Origin: JBHPHA01 sp042569905
Lineage (GTDB): Bacteria; Patescibacteriota; Minisyncoccia; Moranbacterales; UBA9337
Direction: 5' to 3'
Length of the DNA stretch: 5,061 nucleotides
Assembly: GCA_042569905.1 (NCBI GenBank)
Contig: JBHPHA010000042.1
Span: 1-5,061, forward strand
The number at the start of each line of letters is the position of its first letter. Position 1 is the stretch's first letter. The position numbers and the translations under genes were made by a program. Of the stretch, positions 1 to 5,027 are shown piece after piece. A model generated the notes under the pieces. It made no database searches. It was not told where the DNA came from and worked only from the letters and a program-made list of their open reading frames with translations.

Positions 1-8
1 TCTCCTCC

Positions 9-287
9 GTCAACTTCAATATCAAAAATTACCTTATCAGTAATTTTGACTTAGTAAAAATGAACTTACAGAAAGTATCATAACATATTGAATATGAAAT
101 AAAGATGAATTTTTTATAAAGTTTTTGTTTTTGTTAAATTACAGAAGATTGCCCCAAAAGTTCGATCCTTCATCTTGGGGTATAAAAAAAACCCTCTACT
201 AAAGGGTTATTTTTAAATCGGAGCCGGACAGCGGAAGACGTTCGAACTGAGATTGAAAATCAGAGAGAGCTAATCATTGCATTTTAA
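9..287. repeat. Dispersed direct repeat, copy 1 (about 280 bp)
   Basis: This gene-free stretch aligns over its full length with 2887-3167 in the same orientation. I count roughly 35 differences and a few single-base gaps, about 87% identity. Both copies start at GTCAA and end at ATTTTAA, and the flanks are unrelated. Read on the + strand the element holds an AT-rich first half, a CCCCAA/TTGGGG hairpin (152-157 with 175-180) enclosing TTCGATC, a bidirectional terminator hairpin, and a tail containing TTCGAAC. No long reading frame covers it and I see no terminal inverted repeats. It lies just downstream of the terminator of the small exported protein gene. Function unknown; it could be a non-autonomous mobile element, a non-coding RNA or a cassette boundary. 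Confidence 0.85.
186..214. terminator. Bidirectional terminator hairpin inside repeat copy 1
   Basis: AACCCT (190-195) pairs with AGGGTT (203-208) around a 7-nt loop. The stem continues through an A/A mismatch into an A-run on the left and a T-run on the right. On both strands the hairpin is followed by a U-rich tract, so it can terminate in either direction. The hairpin is conserved in the second repeat copy, where the mismatch is absent. Confidence 0.6.
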
Positions 288-310
288 CCTTCTGCTTAGC
301 GATATATTTA

Positions 311-360
311 GAAAAAACAAAAAAAACGCCTTTGGATTTTTCCAAAAGCGTTTTATTTTT
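311..360 (-). terminator. Rho-independent terminator of the exported-protein operon
   Basis: AAAACGC (323-329) pairs with GCGTTTT (348-354), and after one mismatch TTTGGA pairs with TCCAAA around a TTTT loop. On the minus strand the stem runs into eight T, then G, then six T. It starts about 20 bases after the stop codon of the small exported protein gene and should end that transcript. The + strand side is also T-rich, so it may act in both directions. Confidence 0.85.
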
Positions 361-378
361 ATTTACAGGTAGCTATAT

Positions 379-756
379 CTAATAATTACCTGTTGTGTTT
401 TGATCTCCAAGCTTGCAATCAATTCCAGATGCAACTGCGAGATACTCCACACTTGTCCCAACCCACATTTTTTTGCCTAATATATAAGCTAGTCTAAAGT
501 CTTCATACTTGGTTTCGTTGCCTGCCAATGGCAGCCACATAGCATATTGAGTTCCTGCTGGCCACCACCAATCAGTTTTTAGACACTCTTCCGTTTGATA
601 ACCATTATCATAAGCTGAGCCCAAAACCACAAAATGAGTTTCATTAGTTATAATTCCGGTAATAGTTAGTAATCCATAGCTTCCTGCTTTTGCATTATTA
701 TTTAATGCAAAAATCAAAAGAGTCATTAAAGCAACTGCAAATGTTATTTTTTTCAT
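379..756 (-). CDS. Small exported protein of unknown function
   Basis: This 125-residue protein has a typical Sec signal peptide: MKK, a hydrophobic stretch at about residues 4-18, then NNNAKA with cleavage expected after Ala24. The mature part is about 100 residues, rich in aromatic residues (WWW at 63-65) and probably mostly beta. It has just two cysteines, C58 and C114, which could form a disulfide outside the cytoplasm. The segment around LAYILGKKMWVG followed by a late cysteine loosely recalls small secreted proteins of 100-120 residues, but I cannot name a family. The gene starts 16 nt after the stop of the large exported protein gene. Its weak ribosome binding site GAGAAG sits 5 nt before the ATG, so it is probably co-transcribed and perhaps translationally coupled. 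It ends in TAG and is followed by a strong terminator. Confidence 0.8.
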   Translation of the reverse strand: MKKITFAVALMTLLIFALNNNAKAGSYGLLTITGIITNETHFVVLGSAYDNGYQTEECLKTDWWWPAGTQYAMWLPLAGNETKYEDFRLAYILGKKMWVGTSVEYLAVASGIDCKLGDQNTTGNY

Positions 757-772
757 TTATTCTTCTCTTTTT

Positions 773-2203
773 TTAATTTACTATTAAGTTGAATATTGCT
801 ATGATCTGCTCATCAGTTAATGGCGCTGATGCTGGCGGAGCTGGTTCATCCACATAAAAAACTGCCTCTGTTGAGCAGTTATTTGATCTGTGCATCTCAA
901 TCACATCACCGTCTCCATTATCTTGATCCACAGTCCTATCCGCACACACTACAATATTATAGTAATTGCCGGGCTGAATGGAATCCTTGTTCAAAAGAAT
1001 GAGTCGATCATCTTCGTGTTTTGGGTCATCAGATACATCCAGATTATATTTCTGAATAGTGTCAATCCCAACTCTTTCCCATTCACTATGAAGATCTTCT
1101 TTGTATCCTTGAGAAAGATAATATCTTATCTCAATATCATCGTGATCTCCTTCCCAATCTGCATCACCGATGTTATCAACCCAGGCGTGAATATACAGTT
1201 CCTCGGATTTGTCCCAAGTATATTTTTCTTCACCAGAGACTGTTTTCAACTCAACATCAGTTACTATGAAATCAGGATAAGCATCATTATTATCTTCGGT
1301 TGGGAGTTCACTTTTTCCAGACCCAAGATACGCACTCGACTTAGCAGTAAAAACACCAATGGCAGAGCTTGTATCATCAATGGCATCCTCTATTTGAGGG
1401 TCATTTCCTGAGCAATAATCCCCGGTATCAGTCTTATTATCCCAACACCAAACATCACCTCCTGCGCTACTCGAACTAATCACAAAACCATTTGGATAGG
1501 CATAAAAACTCGACTCTATACCAAAGCAATCAATCCAATCAGAATCAGAGCAAACTAAAAAGTCAATCTCAGTTCTGCATAACAATTGCGTATCAATTGA
1601 CAGTTGAATTTGAGGCCTGATCTTTACACCCTCAGGAATCGGCTCCTTAAAGAAAAATACAACTTTGTATTCCCTGTCTTTTTCTACCGCAGAAACCTTT
1701 CTCCATAGCAACTGAGCTATTGTTCTAAATTGACCATCCGGAACATCTTCATCAAGTGCCTCACTATCCCGAATGGGACGCATTTCAGGTCCTTCCGAAT
1801 AAACAATAATATCACTGCTATTAAATCCAGTATCCGCCAAAAGCTCAACTTCCAGCCCTAATTCAGTTTTTTCTGAACCAATCAGGCTGTACGCAATACT
1901 AGGAGTGTCCACCCTTAGAATATCAATTGACTCTTGATCAAATGTCATTCCGACAACAATAGCCTTTCGATCACTTGTCACATACACCCTACCTGAAGCT
2001 GGAGACCATTCCCTCTTATCAGGGTTATTATCACCTGGCTGAATCTCTTCCTTTAAGCACTCCATATCCAAATTAGGTTTATCTTTCCAAAAATCACCTC
2101 CGCACATAACGAGAAGTTCTGGCCAATAAATAGTCCTAGCCATTAGGTTACTACTCGAAAAAAATATGCTTAGCAAACACACAAACAATATCTTTTTCAT
2201 CAC
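773..2203 (-). CDS. Large exported protein with C-terminal CARDB-like domain
   Basis: This protein of 475-476 residues carries a Sec signal peptide (KK, hydrophobic core at about 5-16, likely cut after LMA at residue 22). Residues 25-300 match nothing I can name. Residues 310-452 look like a CARDB-type beta-sandwich: an opening PDFIVTDVEL, then a VDNIGDADW turn, RYYLS, LNKDSIQPGNYY, and a VVCAD...RSNNCS ending. The C420 and C443 pair is typical of such modules. Other cysteines (C34/C49, C209/C218/C226, C253/C264) are close together and could form disulfides in an exported protein. A Pro/Ala-rich linker (454-461) precedes a short hydrophobic C-terminal helix. CARDB domains often occur in adhesins and surface proteins, so a surface or binding role is inferred. 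The strong AGGAGG suits either GTG at 2203 or ATG at 2200; I prefer ATG (9-nt spacing). Confidence 0.85.
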   Translation of the reverse strand: MMKKILFVCLLSIFFSSSNLMARTIYWPELLVMCGGDFWKDKPNLDMECLKEEIQPGDNNPDKREWSPASGRVYVTSDRKAIVVGMTFDQESIDILRVDTPSIAYSLIGSEKTELGLEVELLADTGFNSSDIIVYSEGPEMRPIRDSEALDEDVPDGQFRTIAQLLWRKVSAVEKDREYKVVFFFKEPIPEGVKIRPQIQLSIDTQLLCRTEIDFLVCSDSDWIDCFGIESSFYAYPNGFVISSSSAGGDVWCWDNKTDTGDYCSGNDPQIEDAIDDTSSAIGVFTAKSSAYLGSGKSELPTEDNNDAYPDFIVTDVELKTVSGEEKYTWDKSEELYIHAWVDNIGDADWEGDHDDIEIRYYLSQGYKEDLHSEWERVGIDTIQKYNLDVSDDPKHEDDRLILLNKDSIQPGNYYNIVVCADRTVDQDNGDGDVIEMHRSNNCSTEAVFYVDEPAPPASAPLTDEQIIAIFNLIVN

Positions 2204-2209
2204 ATACTA

Positions 2210-2215
2210 CCTCCT
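2210..2215 (-). promoter_or_regulatory. Strong Shine-Dalgarno with overlapping start-stop codons
   Basis: On the minus strand AGGAGG is followed by TAGTATGTGATG. Three starts are possible: ATG at 2205 immediately followed by TGA (a one-codon frame), GTG at 2203, and ATG at 2200. The latter two are in the long frame, spaced 6 and 9 nt from AGGAGG. The one-codon ATG-TGA is 4 nt away and overlaps the real start, so it could compete for initiating ribosomes. Confidence 0.7.
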
Positions 2216-2228
2216 CTAATAAATTTTC

Positions 2229-2257
2229 AAAAAACGGAATATCCCTTTGATATTCCG
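2229..2257 (-). terminator. Rho-independent terminator between membrane-anchored and exported genes
   Basis: CGGAATATC and GATATTCCG form a perfect 9-bp stem (2235-2243 with 2249-2257) around a 5-nt loop. On the minus strand six T and then G follow directly. It lies downstream of the membrane-anchored protein gene and only about 14 bases before the Shine-Dalgarno of the large exported protein gene. It can therefore either end the first transcript or attenuate the next gene pair. Confidence 0.8.
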
Positions 2258-2297
2258 AGAGATGCAAAAAAATTTCACACCTCTCAGAATACCAAAG
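2229..2297 (-). promoter_or_regulatory. Attenuator-like leader with mutually exclusive hairpins
   Basis: On the minus strand CTTTGGTATTCTGAGAG (2297-2281) can pair with CTCTCGGAATATCAAAG (2261-2245). This gives 17 bp with two G-U pairs and a 19-nt loop rich in U. The 3' arm includes the left half and loop of the terminator hairpin (2257-2235), so the two structures cannot form together. In transcription order the long hairpin forms first and would favour read-through into the exported genes. Anything that holds or occupies its 5' arm would release the terminator. The signal is unknown. The pairing is seen directly in the sequence; its regulatory role is inferred. Confidence 0.5.
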
Positions 2298-2311
2298 AGA
2301 TTTTTTCAAGC

Positions 2312-2830
2312 TTATTTCTGACCCAAATCTTCAAATAGTTTTTCGTAATATTTTATAGCTAGCTCTAATCTTATCTTCACATAAACATCACTAAATTCAT
2401 CTTCAGTTATTTTATATTTATTCATTAAATATTTTTTGCTTTTGAAATAATTGCCATTTTCGGATGAAAAAAGACTAGCCATCTCAGAATAAATAGATTC
2501 AATGTCCACCCCATTGTTTTTCATCCTTTCTATATTTTCATTTCTACGATCCAAACTTACCCTTAAATCCTCATAACATTCCTTAGTAAAGGTCAAGTTG
2601 CCTCTCACCTTTCTTTCTGGGCCATTTAAAATATATTCTTTCCATTCATCATACTTTTTCAAGTCCTGATGAGTATAATAATTCAAAATTCCATTACTAC
2701 AAAAAAATCTAGGTTTTTCATCCATGCTTGGATAAATAGTCTTATTGTTCCACAAACATACAACACCTCCAATGATTCCAATAATCACAATCACCAAAAC
2801 TATCACAATTCCTAAAACTTTTTTATTCAT
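2312..2830 (-). CDS. Small membrane-anchored protein of unknown function
   Basis: This 172-residue protein begins MNKK and then has one strongly hydrophobic segment at about residues 5-26 (runs of V, I, L and G). This is most likely an uncleaved N-terminal anchor, with the rest facing outside the cytoplasm. The remaining 145 residues are charged, Lys/Glu/Asp-rich and mostly helical in character, with a cluster of aromatic residues (YY at 51-52 and 161-162). Cysteines are at 25, 44 and 85. I recognise no domain. There is no clear Shine-Dalgarno before the ATG: the sequence upstream is AT-rich (TTTAAATACT directly before it). It precedes the attenuator-like segment and the two exported-protein genes and could be co-transcribed with them. 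It ends in TAA, about 55 bases before the terminator stem. Confidence 0.75.
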   Translation of the reverse strand: MNKKVLGIVIVLVIVIIGIIGGVVCLWNNKTIYPSMDEKPRFFCSNGILNYYTHQDLKKYDEWKEYILNGPERKVRGNLTFTKECYEDLRVSLDRRNENIERMKNNGVDIESIYSEMASLFSSENGNYFKSKKYLMNKYKITEDEFSDVYVKIRLELAIKYYEKLFEDLGQK

Positions 2831-2864
2831 AGTATTTAAAATATAATATTTATTCTCAATTCAG

Positions 2865-2891
2865 AGTATCATCTTAAACCCAACGAGTCAA
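2865..2891 (-). promoter_or_regulatory. Candidate promoter for the membrane-anchored protein gene
   Basis: On the minus strand TTGACT (2891-2886) matches the -35 consensus at five of six positions and GATACT (2870-2865) is a moderate -10. The spacing is short at 15 bp; reading TACTCT preceded by TGA as an extended -10 gives 17 bp. The TTGAC lies exactly at the edge of repeat copy 2 and points out of it. The start codon is about 35 bases downstream. This is weak by itself but well placed. Confidence 0.3.
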
Positions 2892-3167
2892 TTTTAGTAT
2901 CAAAAAACGACCTTATTAGTAATTTTGATTCGGTAAAAATAAACTTACAAAAAGTATCATAACATATTGAATATGAAATAAGGATGAATTTTTTATGAAA
3001 TTTTTGTTTTTGTTAAATTATGAAAGATTGCCCCAAAAGTTCGATCCTTCATCTTGGACACAAAAAAATAACCCTCTACTAAAGGGTTATTTTTAAATTT
3101 GAGCCGGACTGTGGACGAAGTTCGAACTGAGATTGAGATTCAAAGAGAGTTGCTTACTGTATTTTAA
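2887..3167. repeat. Dispersed direct repeat, copy 2 (about 280 bp)
   Basis: This is the second copy of the element at 9-287, in the same orientation and about 2.88 kb away; it fills most of the gene-free stretch 2831-3244. Best conserved are about 2950-2980, GCCCCAAAAG to CATCTTGG (3030-3057), the terminator hairpin and TTCGAACTGAGATTGA. It differs from copy 1 by a weaker CCAA/TTGG stem, a perfect 12-bp terminator stem, and an ATG at 2995 in place of ATA. With CCCAA at 2879-2883 and again at 3169-3173 it may be flanked by a 5-bp target duplication, but copy 1 shows only CCTCC/CCTTC. It sits upstream of the three-gene surface-protein block and downstream of the HAD gene's terminator. Confidence 0.85.
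3064..3094. terminator. Bidirectional terminator hairpin inside repeat copy 2
   Basis: AAAAATAACCCT (3064-3075) pairs perfectly with AGGGTTATTTTT (3083-3094) around the 7-nt loop CTACTAA. Twelve base pairs with A-run and T-run ends allow termination on both strands. Conservation of the repeat continues for about 70 bases beyond it, so it is not the end of the repeated unit. Confidence 0.65.
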
Positions 3168-3205
3168 TCCCAATATACTATTAGGATTACCTTATTAAAC
3201 CATAT

Positions 3206-3232
3206 AAAAAAGACTATCATTTGATAGTCTTT
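3206..3232 (-). terminator. Rho-independent terminator of the HAD phosphatase gene
   Basis: AAAGACTATC and GATAGTCTTT form a 10-bp stem (3209-3218 with 3223-3232) with a 4-nt loop, followed on the minus strand by six T. It begins about 13 bases after the stop codon, which separates this gene from the repeat and the surface-protein block. Confidence 0.85.
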
Positions 3233-3244
3233 AAAATACTAGTT

Positions 3245-3871
3245 TTAGTATAATTCTTTTAGATGCTGTGGATTATTAATTACAAAGTCCGGATTTAACC
3301 CTTTCATTTCCTTTGCCCCTGTAACTCCCCAAGTAACACCAATGGTTTTTATTCCAGCATTCTTTCCAGCTAAAATATCAGCGTTAGAATCACCGATTAT
3401 AGAAGAACTGCTTGCATCAAATCCTGTATCATTCATAATCGAATGAATTCCCTCAGGGTTTGGCTTGATACTTTTCACATCATCAAAGCCCTTGATGAAG
3501 GAAACATACCTAGCAGATTCCTCCAATGATTTACGAACACTCAGTGAATCAGATGAGGAGAGAATAGTAAGAGTATGTTTTTCAGAAAGATGCATTAAAA
3601 CATCTTTCACCCATGGAAATGTATAGATACATGGATCATAAATTTCATGAAACATTTTAGCTATAATCGGATATTCCGATTTATTCACTATTCCCATTCT
3701 TTTTAGATTAAATTGCCAATCATTACCACACCACCTCTTAAACTCCTCAATATTTAACCAAAAATCGTAAGGATTTTTATTAGCATACCGAGCTATATGC
3801 AAATAAGCGACATACATACCCTCCCAGGAGATAGACCTAAGTACTCCATCACAATCGAAAATCATTAACAT
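3245..3871 (-). CDS. HAD-superfamily phosphatase (phosphoglycolate phosphatase-like)
   Basis: This 208-residue cytoplasmic hydrolase has all four HAD motifs. Motif I is DCDGVL with nucleophile Asp6 and acid/base Asp8. Motif II is the serine in TILSSS (about Ser105). Motif III is Lys136 in IKPNPEG. Motif IV is GDSNAD (Asp161, Asp165), which binds magnesium. Residues 14-90 between motifs I and II are helical and fit a C1-type cap, as in subfamily I enzymes such as Gph and PGMB. Length is normal for the group. The likely reaction is Mg-dependent hydrolysis of a small phosphate ester; the substrate cannot be read from the sequence. The start is ATG 3871, with AAGGGG 7 nt upstream; the next ATG, two codons on, is spaced less well. 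The gene stands alone, between terminators at 3206-3232 and 3980-4012. Confidence 0.9.
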   Translation of the reverse strand: MLMIFDCDGVLRSISWEGMYVAYLHIARYANKNPYDFWLNIEEFKRWCGNDWQFNLKRMGIVNKSEYPIIAKMFHEIYDPCIYTFPWVKDVLMHLSEKHTLTILSSSDSLSVRKSLEESARYVSFIKGFDDVKSIKPNPEGIHSIMNDTGFDASSSSIIGDSNADILAGKNAGIKTIGVTWGVTGAKEMKGLNPDFVINNPQHLKELY

Positions 3872-3909
3872 TTCAACACCCCTTCTCTTAATTCAAAACA
3901 AAAGTAGCT

Positions 3910-3917
3910 ATTTTACA
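3910..3917 (-). promoter_or_regulatory. Possible extended -10 before the HAD phosphatase gene
   Basis: On the minus strand TGTAAAAT lies about 40 bases before the start codon. A -10 like TAAAAT preceded by TG is acceptable, but no good -35 lies 17 bases upstream. The intergenic stretch contains a terminator for the previous gene, so the HAD gene needs its own promoter, and this is the best candidate I see. Confidence 0.2.
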
Positions 3918-3979
3918 ATCAATAGATCATGACTACCCATAACTTAATCATAATTCATCACCGTTGTAAATGAAATTTT

Positions 3980-4012
3980 AAAAAAATCCCACCACAGTTG
4001 TGTGATGGGATT
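3980..4012 (-). terminator. Rho-independent terminator of the radical SAM gene
   Basis: AATCCCA (3985-3991) pairs with TGGGATT (4006-4012). After one mismatch CACA pairs with TGTG around a GTTG loop. On the minus strand seven T follow. It lies 20 bases after the stop codon of the radical SAM gene. Confidence 0.85.
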
Positions 4013-4032
4013 GTAACATAGCATGCCTCTTC

Positions 4033-5019
4033 TTACTCAATCTCGTCTTTGAAAGCTTCCAGTGCCTGACCACAGGCAACATCATTTACGATCTCTTCAT
4101 CGATTGCAGGAGCATAAGCATATGATATACCAGCTGCCTCAATACCATCAATGATCTGTTTTAATTTTTCAGTAGTGACCGGCTTCTTACTTATCACATC
4201 TTCAGTTTTTAGTAATCCCCCGAACTTATCCGAGTCTCTCTTAATCACATTCCAAGGAGACAATCGGAGCCATACTTGATCTTTATTAAAGCCGCGCCCT
4301 ATCAGTCCCTTGAAGTCATATGAATATCCATCAAACAAAATGACATTCAGCGAAACTTTTTTATTGCCCGATAATGCGTACCACATAGGAATATACTGAG
4401 CGATTTCTTCAATAGACAATATTCTACTGCCCATATTTCCAAATAGCATATTACGTTCATTATTGTCTGTAGAGTGCACACTAAATTGCATATCAATGTG
4501 CGGTATAATTTCAGGATGTTTCAGGAAAGCATCAATCCCCTTTCCTATACCCGAAGTACTCATTCCAATTATGATATTGGGATGCAGTTCTATAAGTCTA
4601 TAAATAGACTCAATAACAGCATCCACATTCAGCATTGGTTCACCCATACGAGTATAGAGAACTCTGAACTCTTGAGCATTATTTGGATCAGAATCCCTTC
4701 CATGTTCTCGTGCTCCCACTTCCACCATAAACTGAACCTGACCCACCAGCTCATCCGCTGTTAATTTACGCTTAAAACTCCTCCTTGAAGCGCAAAATTG
4801 GCAATTCATTGGGCAGCCCGACATAGTGCAAATGGTCATAACTCGCTTATTTGTGTCGGCTGGCCTATCAAAATCCTCAAAAGCATAAGGTCTTGTGCCC
4901 AATGCTTTTTCTCGACTCATAAAGACATCTCCAAGTTCCAAATATTGACCATCGGCGGTCTCTGCAAGATAAGCCTGACCACAAGCCAATTGTATCGTCT
5001 TAATTACTTTCACTTTCAA
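4033..5019 (-). CDS. RlmN/Cfr-family radical SAM methyltransferase-like enzyme, short N-terminus
   Basis: This cytoplasmic protein of 326-328 residues carries the radical SAM cluster motif CPMNCQFC (Cys69, Cys73, Cys76). Downstream are the RlmN-like signatures RMGEPMLN (124-131), STSG (154-157), FSVHST (179-184), SLNVILFDG (223-231) and LSPWNV (253-258). Near the end is ACGQ (315-318), whose Cys316 matches the methyl-carrying cysteine of RlmN and Cfr. Those enzymes methylate adenosine 2503 of 23S rRNA, RlmN also A37 of some tRNAs. Two features are unusual. The cluster motif begins at residue 69 instead of about 125 (E. coli RlmN), so the helical N-terminal RNA-binding domain is missing. The TRG of RlmN's TRGDDIDAACGQ is also absent. 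An RNA methyltransferase with an altered target is likely; the substrate is unknown. TTG 5019 is only 3 nt from the Shine-Dalgarno; GTG 5013, at 9 nt, is better. Confidence 0.85.
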   Translation of the reverse strand: MKVKVIKTIQLACGQAYLAETADGQYLELGDVFMSREKALGTRPYAFEDFDRPADTNKRVMTICTMSGCPMNCQFCASRRSFKRKLTADELVGQVQFMVEVGAREHGRDSDPNNAQEFRVLYTRMGEPMLNVDAVIESIYRLIELHPNIIIGMSTSGIGKGIDAFLKHPEIIPHIDMQFSVHSTDNNERNMLFGNMGSRILSIEEIAQYIPMWYALSGNKKVSLNVILFDGYSYDFKGLIGRGFNKDQVWLRLSPWNVIKRDSDKFGGLLKTEDVISKKPVTTEKLKQIIDGIEAAGISYAYAPAIDEEIVNDVACGQALEAFKDEIE

Positions 5020-5022
5020 TTT

Positions 5023-5027
5023 CTCCT
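5023..5027 (-). promoter_or_regulatory. Shine-Dalgarno of the radical SAM gene; decides the start
   Basis: On the minus strand AAAAGGAGAAATTGAAAGTG shows AGGAG placed 3 nt before TTG (5019) and 9 nt before in-frame GTG (5013). The spacing favours GTG and a protein two residues shorter. Upstream only an AT-rich run (AATAAATAAAAA) is visible before the window ends. Confidence 0.65.

Noticed and set aside
221..260. tRNA gene remnant or tRNA on either strand in the repeat tail
   Set aside because: TTCGAAC and GAGCCGG resemble tRNA pieces, but no complementary T-stem, acceptor stem or anticodon arm can be built around them.
365..393. ACAGGTA / TACCTGT inverted repeat at the end of the small exported protein gene
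   Set aside because: A 7-bp stem with a 15-nt loop overlapping the stop codon, without a U-tract, is easily found by chance, and the real terminator lies just downstream.
820..1411. Open frames on the + strand (60 and 173 codons) opposite the large exported protein gene
   Set aside because: They lie entirely antisense to a well-supported gene with signal peptide and ribosome binding site, have no ribosome binding site of their own, and encode low-complexity Ile-rich sequence.
2160..2203. Lipoprotein signal in the large exported protein
   Set aside because: The cysteine at residue 9 lies inside the hydrophobic core without a proper lipobox; the better reading is a signal peptidase I site after LMA at residue 22.
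1..3170. Integron with attC sites or a CRISPR array
   Set aside because: The repeats are only two, about 280 bp and 2.9 kb apart, lack the paired R'/R'' boxes of attC, and there is no integrase or cas gene. They are far too long for CRISPR repeats.
4474..4764. Open frame of 96 codons on the + strand opposite the radical SAM gene
   Set aside because: The opposite strand encodes conserved RlmN-family motifs across this span; the + strand frame is a shadow rich in His, Ser and Asn with no recognisable feature.
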